Positions 5,703 to 5,728 of a stretch of 5,728 bases of DNA are shown here, one piece after another (the first letter of the stretch is position 1; every line of letters begins with the position of its first letter). The DNA comes from JBEKTY01 sp049515555 (GTDB lineage Bacteria; Planctomycetota; Planctomycetia; Pirellulales; Thermoguttaceae), in contig JBEKTY010000301.1 of assembly GCA_049515555.1 (NCBI GenBank), positions 1 to 5,728 on the forward strand, in the 5' to 3' direction. The notes beneath the pieces are model-generated. The model ran no database searches. It was not told the origin of the DNA and saw only the letters and a list, made by a program, of their open reading frames with translations. The position numbers and the translations under genes were made by a program.

Positions 5703-5728
5703 GGGGAGTGGGGAGTGGGGAGTGGGGA
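5703..5728. repeat. GGGGAGT heptamer array, cut by window edge
   Basis: GGGGAGT occurs three times in perfect tandem (5703-5723). A fourth unit (GGGGA) is truncated at the right window edge. The preceding bases 5678-5702 are degenerate relatives (GCGGAGT, GGCGGGA, GGGGAGG). It has the same 7-nt unit length as the array at 5216-5418. The four G4 tracts with three-base spacers also form a canonical G-quadruplex pattern. Confidence 0.8.

Overview
The window is GC-rich and strongly favours G or C at third codon positions. It carries two large genes on the + strand that form the core of a type III-like (Res/Mod) restriction-modification locus. Dense intergenic repeats surround them. The high GC, the lack of Shine-Dalgarno-like sites, the nested GC-rich palindromes between the genes and the heptanucleotide arrays downstream together suggest a planctomycete or similar large-genome environmental bacterium. 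That taxonomic guess rests on remembered resemblance of the intergenic repeats, not on a marker gene.

Layout: (1) 1-1836 is the 3' part of a restriction/helicase (Res) gene, cut by the left window edge. It has the second half of an SF2 helicase core and a C-terminal PD-(D/E)xK-like nuclease domain. (2) 1837-2199 is a 363-base gap with no convincing gene. It is filled with short perfect palindromes, including a 24-bp inverted repeat whose arms are themselves hairpins, and two near-copies of a CCCGGCAT/ATGCCGGG hairpin. (3) 2200-5058 is a complete 952-residue site-specific DNA methyltransferase (Mod) with beta-class motif order (DPPY first, SAM-binding motif later) and a C-terminal extension of about 430 residues. 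The segment between the two catalytic motifs has clearly lower GC3 than its flanks, as expected if the target-recognition part was swapped by recombination. (4) 5059-5728 is repeat-rich and has no confident gene. At 5216-5418, 29 consecutive heptamers of four different sequence families stay in one unbroken 7-nt register. Another heptamer array (GGGGAGT) begins at 5703 and runs off the right edge. A 51-codon reading frame at 5490-5645 is only a weak candidate gene.

How it works together: Mod would methylate an adenine in a recognition site and so mark the host DNA. Res, probably in complex with Mod, would use ATP to move or signal on DNA and cut unmodified invading DNA. Here res lies 5' of mod, the reverse of the classical EcoP1I/EcoP15I order. 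The two genes are separated by a structured repeat cassette rather than being tightly coupled. The restriction-modification system belongs to a known type. The least explained features are the phase-locked heptamer mosaic and the palindrome cassette.
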